From Elusimicrobia bacterium RIFCSPHIGHO2_02_FULL_57_9 (lineage in GTDB: Bacteria; Elusimicrobiota; Elusimicrobia; UBA1565; UBA9628): a stretch of DNA of 5,028 nucleotides. The DNA is taken from positions 1-5,028 of the forward strand of contig MGUO01000222.1 in NCBI GenBank assembly GCA_001800015.1. Reading direction: 5' to 3'. Below are positions 4,513-5,028 of the stretch, piece by piece. The translations under genes were made by a program, and so were the position numbers. How positions within the stretch are numbered: the first letter of the stretch is position 1; each line of letters begins with the position of its first letter. The notes under the pieces were generated by a model. That model saw only the letters and a list, made by a program, of their open reading frames with translations, searched no databases and was not told where the DNA came from.

Positions 4513-5028
4513 TTCTCTGCGCCGATCCTAAGGCCCAGTACCTGGCGCATAAGGCCGGCATCGACGCGGCCATCGCGCGCGTCCTGGTTTCGGGCCGCTA
4601 CGTGCTGGGCCGGGAAGTCGAGAAGTTCGAGGCTGAGTTCGCCGGTTTTCACGGCGCAGCGCACGGCGTCGGCGTCGGCAGCGGCACCGAGGCCCTGCAT
4701 TTAGCCCTGCGCGCCTGCGGGATTGCGCCCGGCGACGAAGTGATCACGGTTTCGCATACCGCGGTGGCCACCGCCGCCGCTATCGAGTTAGCCGGCGCTG
4801 TTCCCGTTTTCGTCGATATCGAGCCGGGGCGCTATACTTTGGACCCCGCCACGCTTTCCGCGGCTTTGACGCCCAAAACTAAGGCTATCGTCGCAGTGCA
4901 TCTTTATGGCCAAAGCGCGGATTTACAGCCCATTTTAGATTTCGCCCGCGCGCACAATCTGCGCGTGGTCGAGGACTGCGCCCAGGCTCACGGGGCTGTT
5001 TACAACGGCAGGCGCGTGGGATCGTGGG
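4509..5028 (+). CDS. DegT/DnrJ/EryC1/StrS-family PLP-dependent sugar aminotransferase, 3'-truncated by window edge
   Basis: The frame runs off the window without a stop; 173 complete codons are visible from TTG 4509, somewhat under half the usual 365-400 residues. Members transfer an amino group, usually from glutamate, to a keto-sugar nucleotide. Visible landmarks are ADPKAQY (5-11, the family's DLKAQY position), SGRYVLG (28-34), SGTEALHLAL (58-67, PLP phosphate contact), DEVITVSHTAVAT (76-88), VPVFVDIEP (98-106), HLYGQSAD (131-138) and VEDCAQAHGA (154-163, with Asp156 as the PLP N1 partner). The catalytic lysine lies beyond the window, so activity cannot be judged. The VHLYGQ type resembles FdtB/QdtB-like 3-keto-sugar aminotransferases, but that is only suggestive. 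I chose TTG 4509 because MILCADPKAQY then matches the family's normal N-terminal length and makes a 4-bp TTGA overlap like the ATGA junctions upstream. ATG 4473 is the alternative. Confidence 0.88.
   Translation, partial: MILCADPKAQYLAHKAGIDAAIARVLVSGRYVLGREVEKFEAEFAGFHGAAHGVGVGSGTEALHLALRACGIAPGDEVITVSHTAVATAAAIELAGAVPVFVDIEPGRYTLDPATLSAALTPKTKAIVAVHLYGQSADLQPILDFARAHNLRVVEDCAQAHGAVYNGRRVGSW

Overview
The window is a densely packed, all-plus-strand piece of a bacterial surface-glycan / nucleotide-sugar gene cluster. There are six protein genes, two of them cut by the window edges, with almost no non-coding DNA. I see no RNA genes, mobile elements, CRISPR arrays or membrane proteins. The DNA is GC-rich by eye, with frequent GGCC/GCC-ending codons mixed with some AT-rich codons (TTT, AAT, TTA). 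Bacterial sigma70-type promoter boxes and 4-bp stop/start overlaps show it is bacterial. The phylum cannot be fixed from this sequence; an Elusimicrobiota- or Omnitrophota-like candidate lineage is only a guess from overall style.

Layout: (1) 2-754, the C-terminal three quarters or so of a Gfo/Idh/MocA-family NAD(P)-dependent sugar oxidoreductase. (2) A 59-nt gap with a near-consensus promoter (TTGACC-N17-TACAAT). (3) 814-1755, a short GT-B (GT4-like) glycosyltransferase. (4) 1752-2522, a CMP-sugar-synthetase-like cytidylyltransferase, joined by an ATGA overlap. (5) A 56-nt gap with a plausible extended -10 promoter and a perfect 17-bp palindrome. (6) 2579-3292, a small methyltransferase resembling the LIC12133 family. 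(7) 3289-4512, a zinc-finger-bearing NDP-hexose C-methyltransferase-like protein, joined by another ATGA overlap. (8) 4509-5028 (cut), a DegT/DnrJ/EryC1/StrS PLP sugar aminotransferase, joined by a TTGA overlap or, with the alternative ATG, overlapping by 40 bp. No stretch over 300 bases lacks a gene.

Together, the oxidoreductase, aminotransferase and C-methyltransferase would tailor a nucleotide-bound sugar (oxidation, amination, branching). The cytidylyltransferase-like protein would activate or otherwise handle a CMP-type sugar, and the glycosyltransferase would transfer a sugar to a lipid- or polymer-bound acceptor. The exact sugar cannot be named.

The most unusual points are in two neighbouring genes that are intact yet have altered catalytic signatures. 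The cytidylyltransferase-like protein lacks the usual RxGSKG nucleotide-binding loop and one aspartate of the metal-binding DxD. The glycosyltransferase has His in place of the second Glu of its EX7E motif. The 17-bp palindrome placed at the predicted transcription start of the methyltransferase operon is the best candidate regulatory site.
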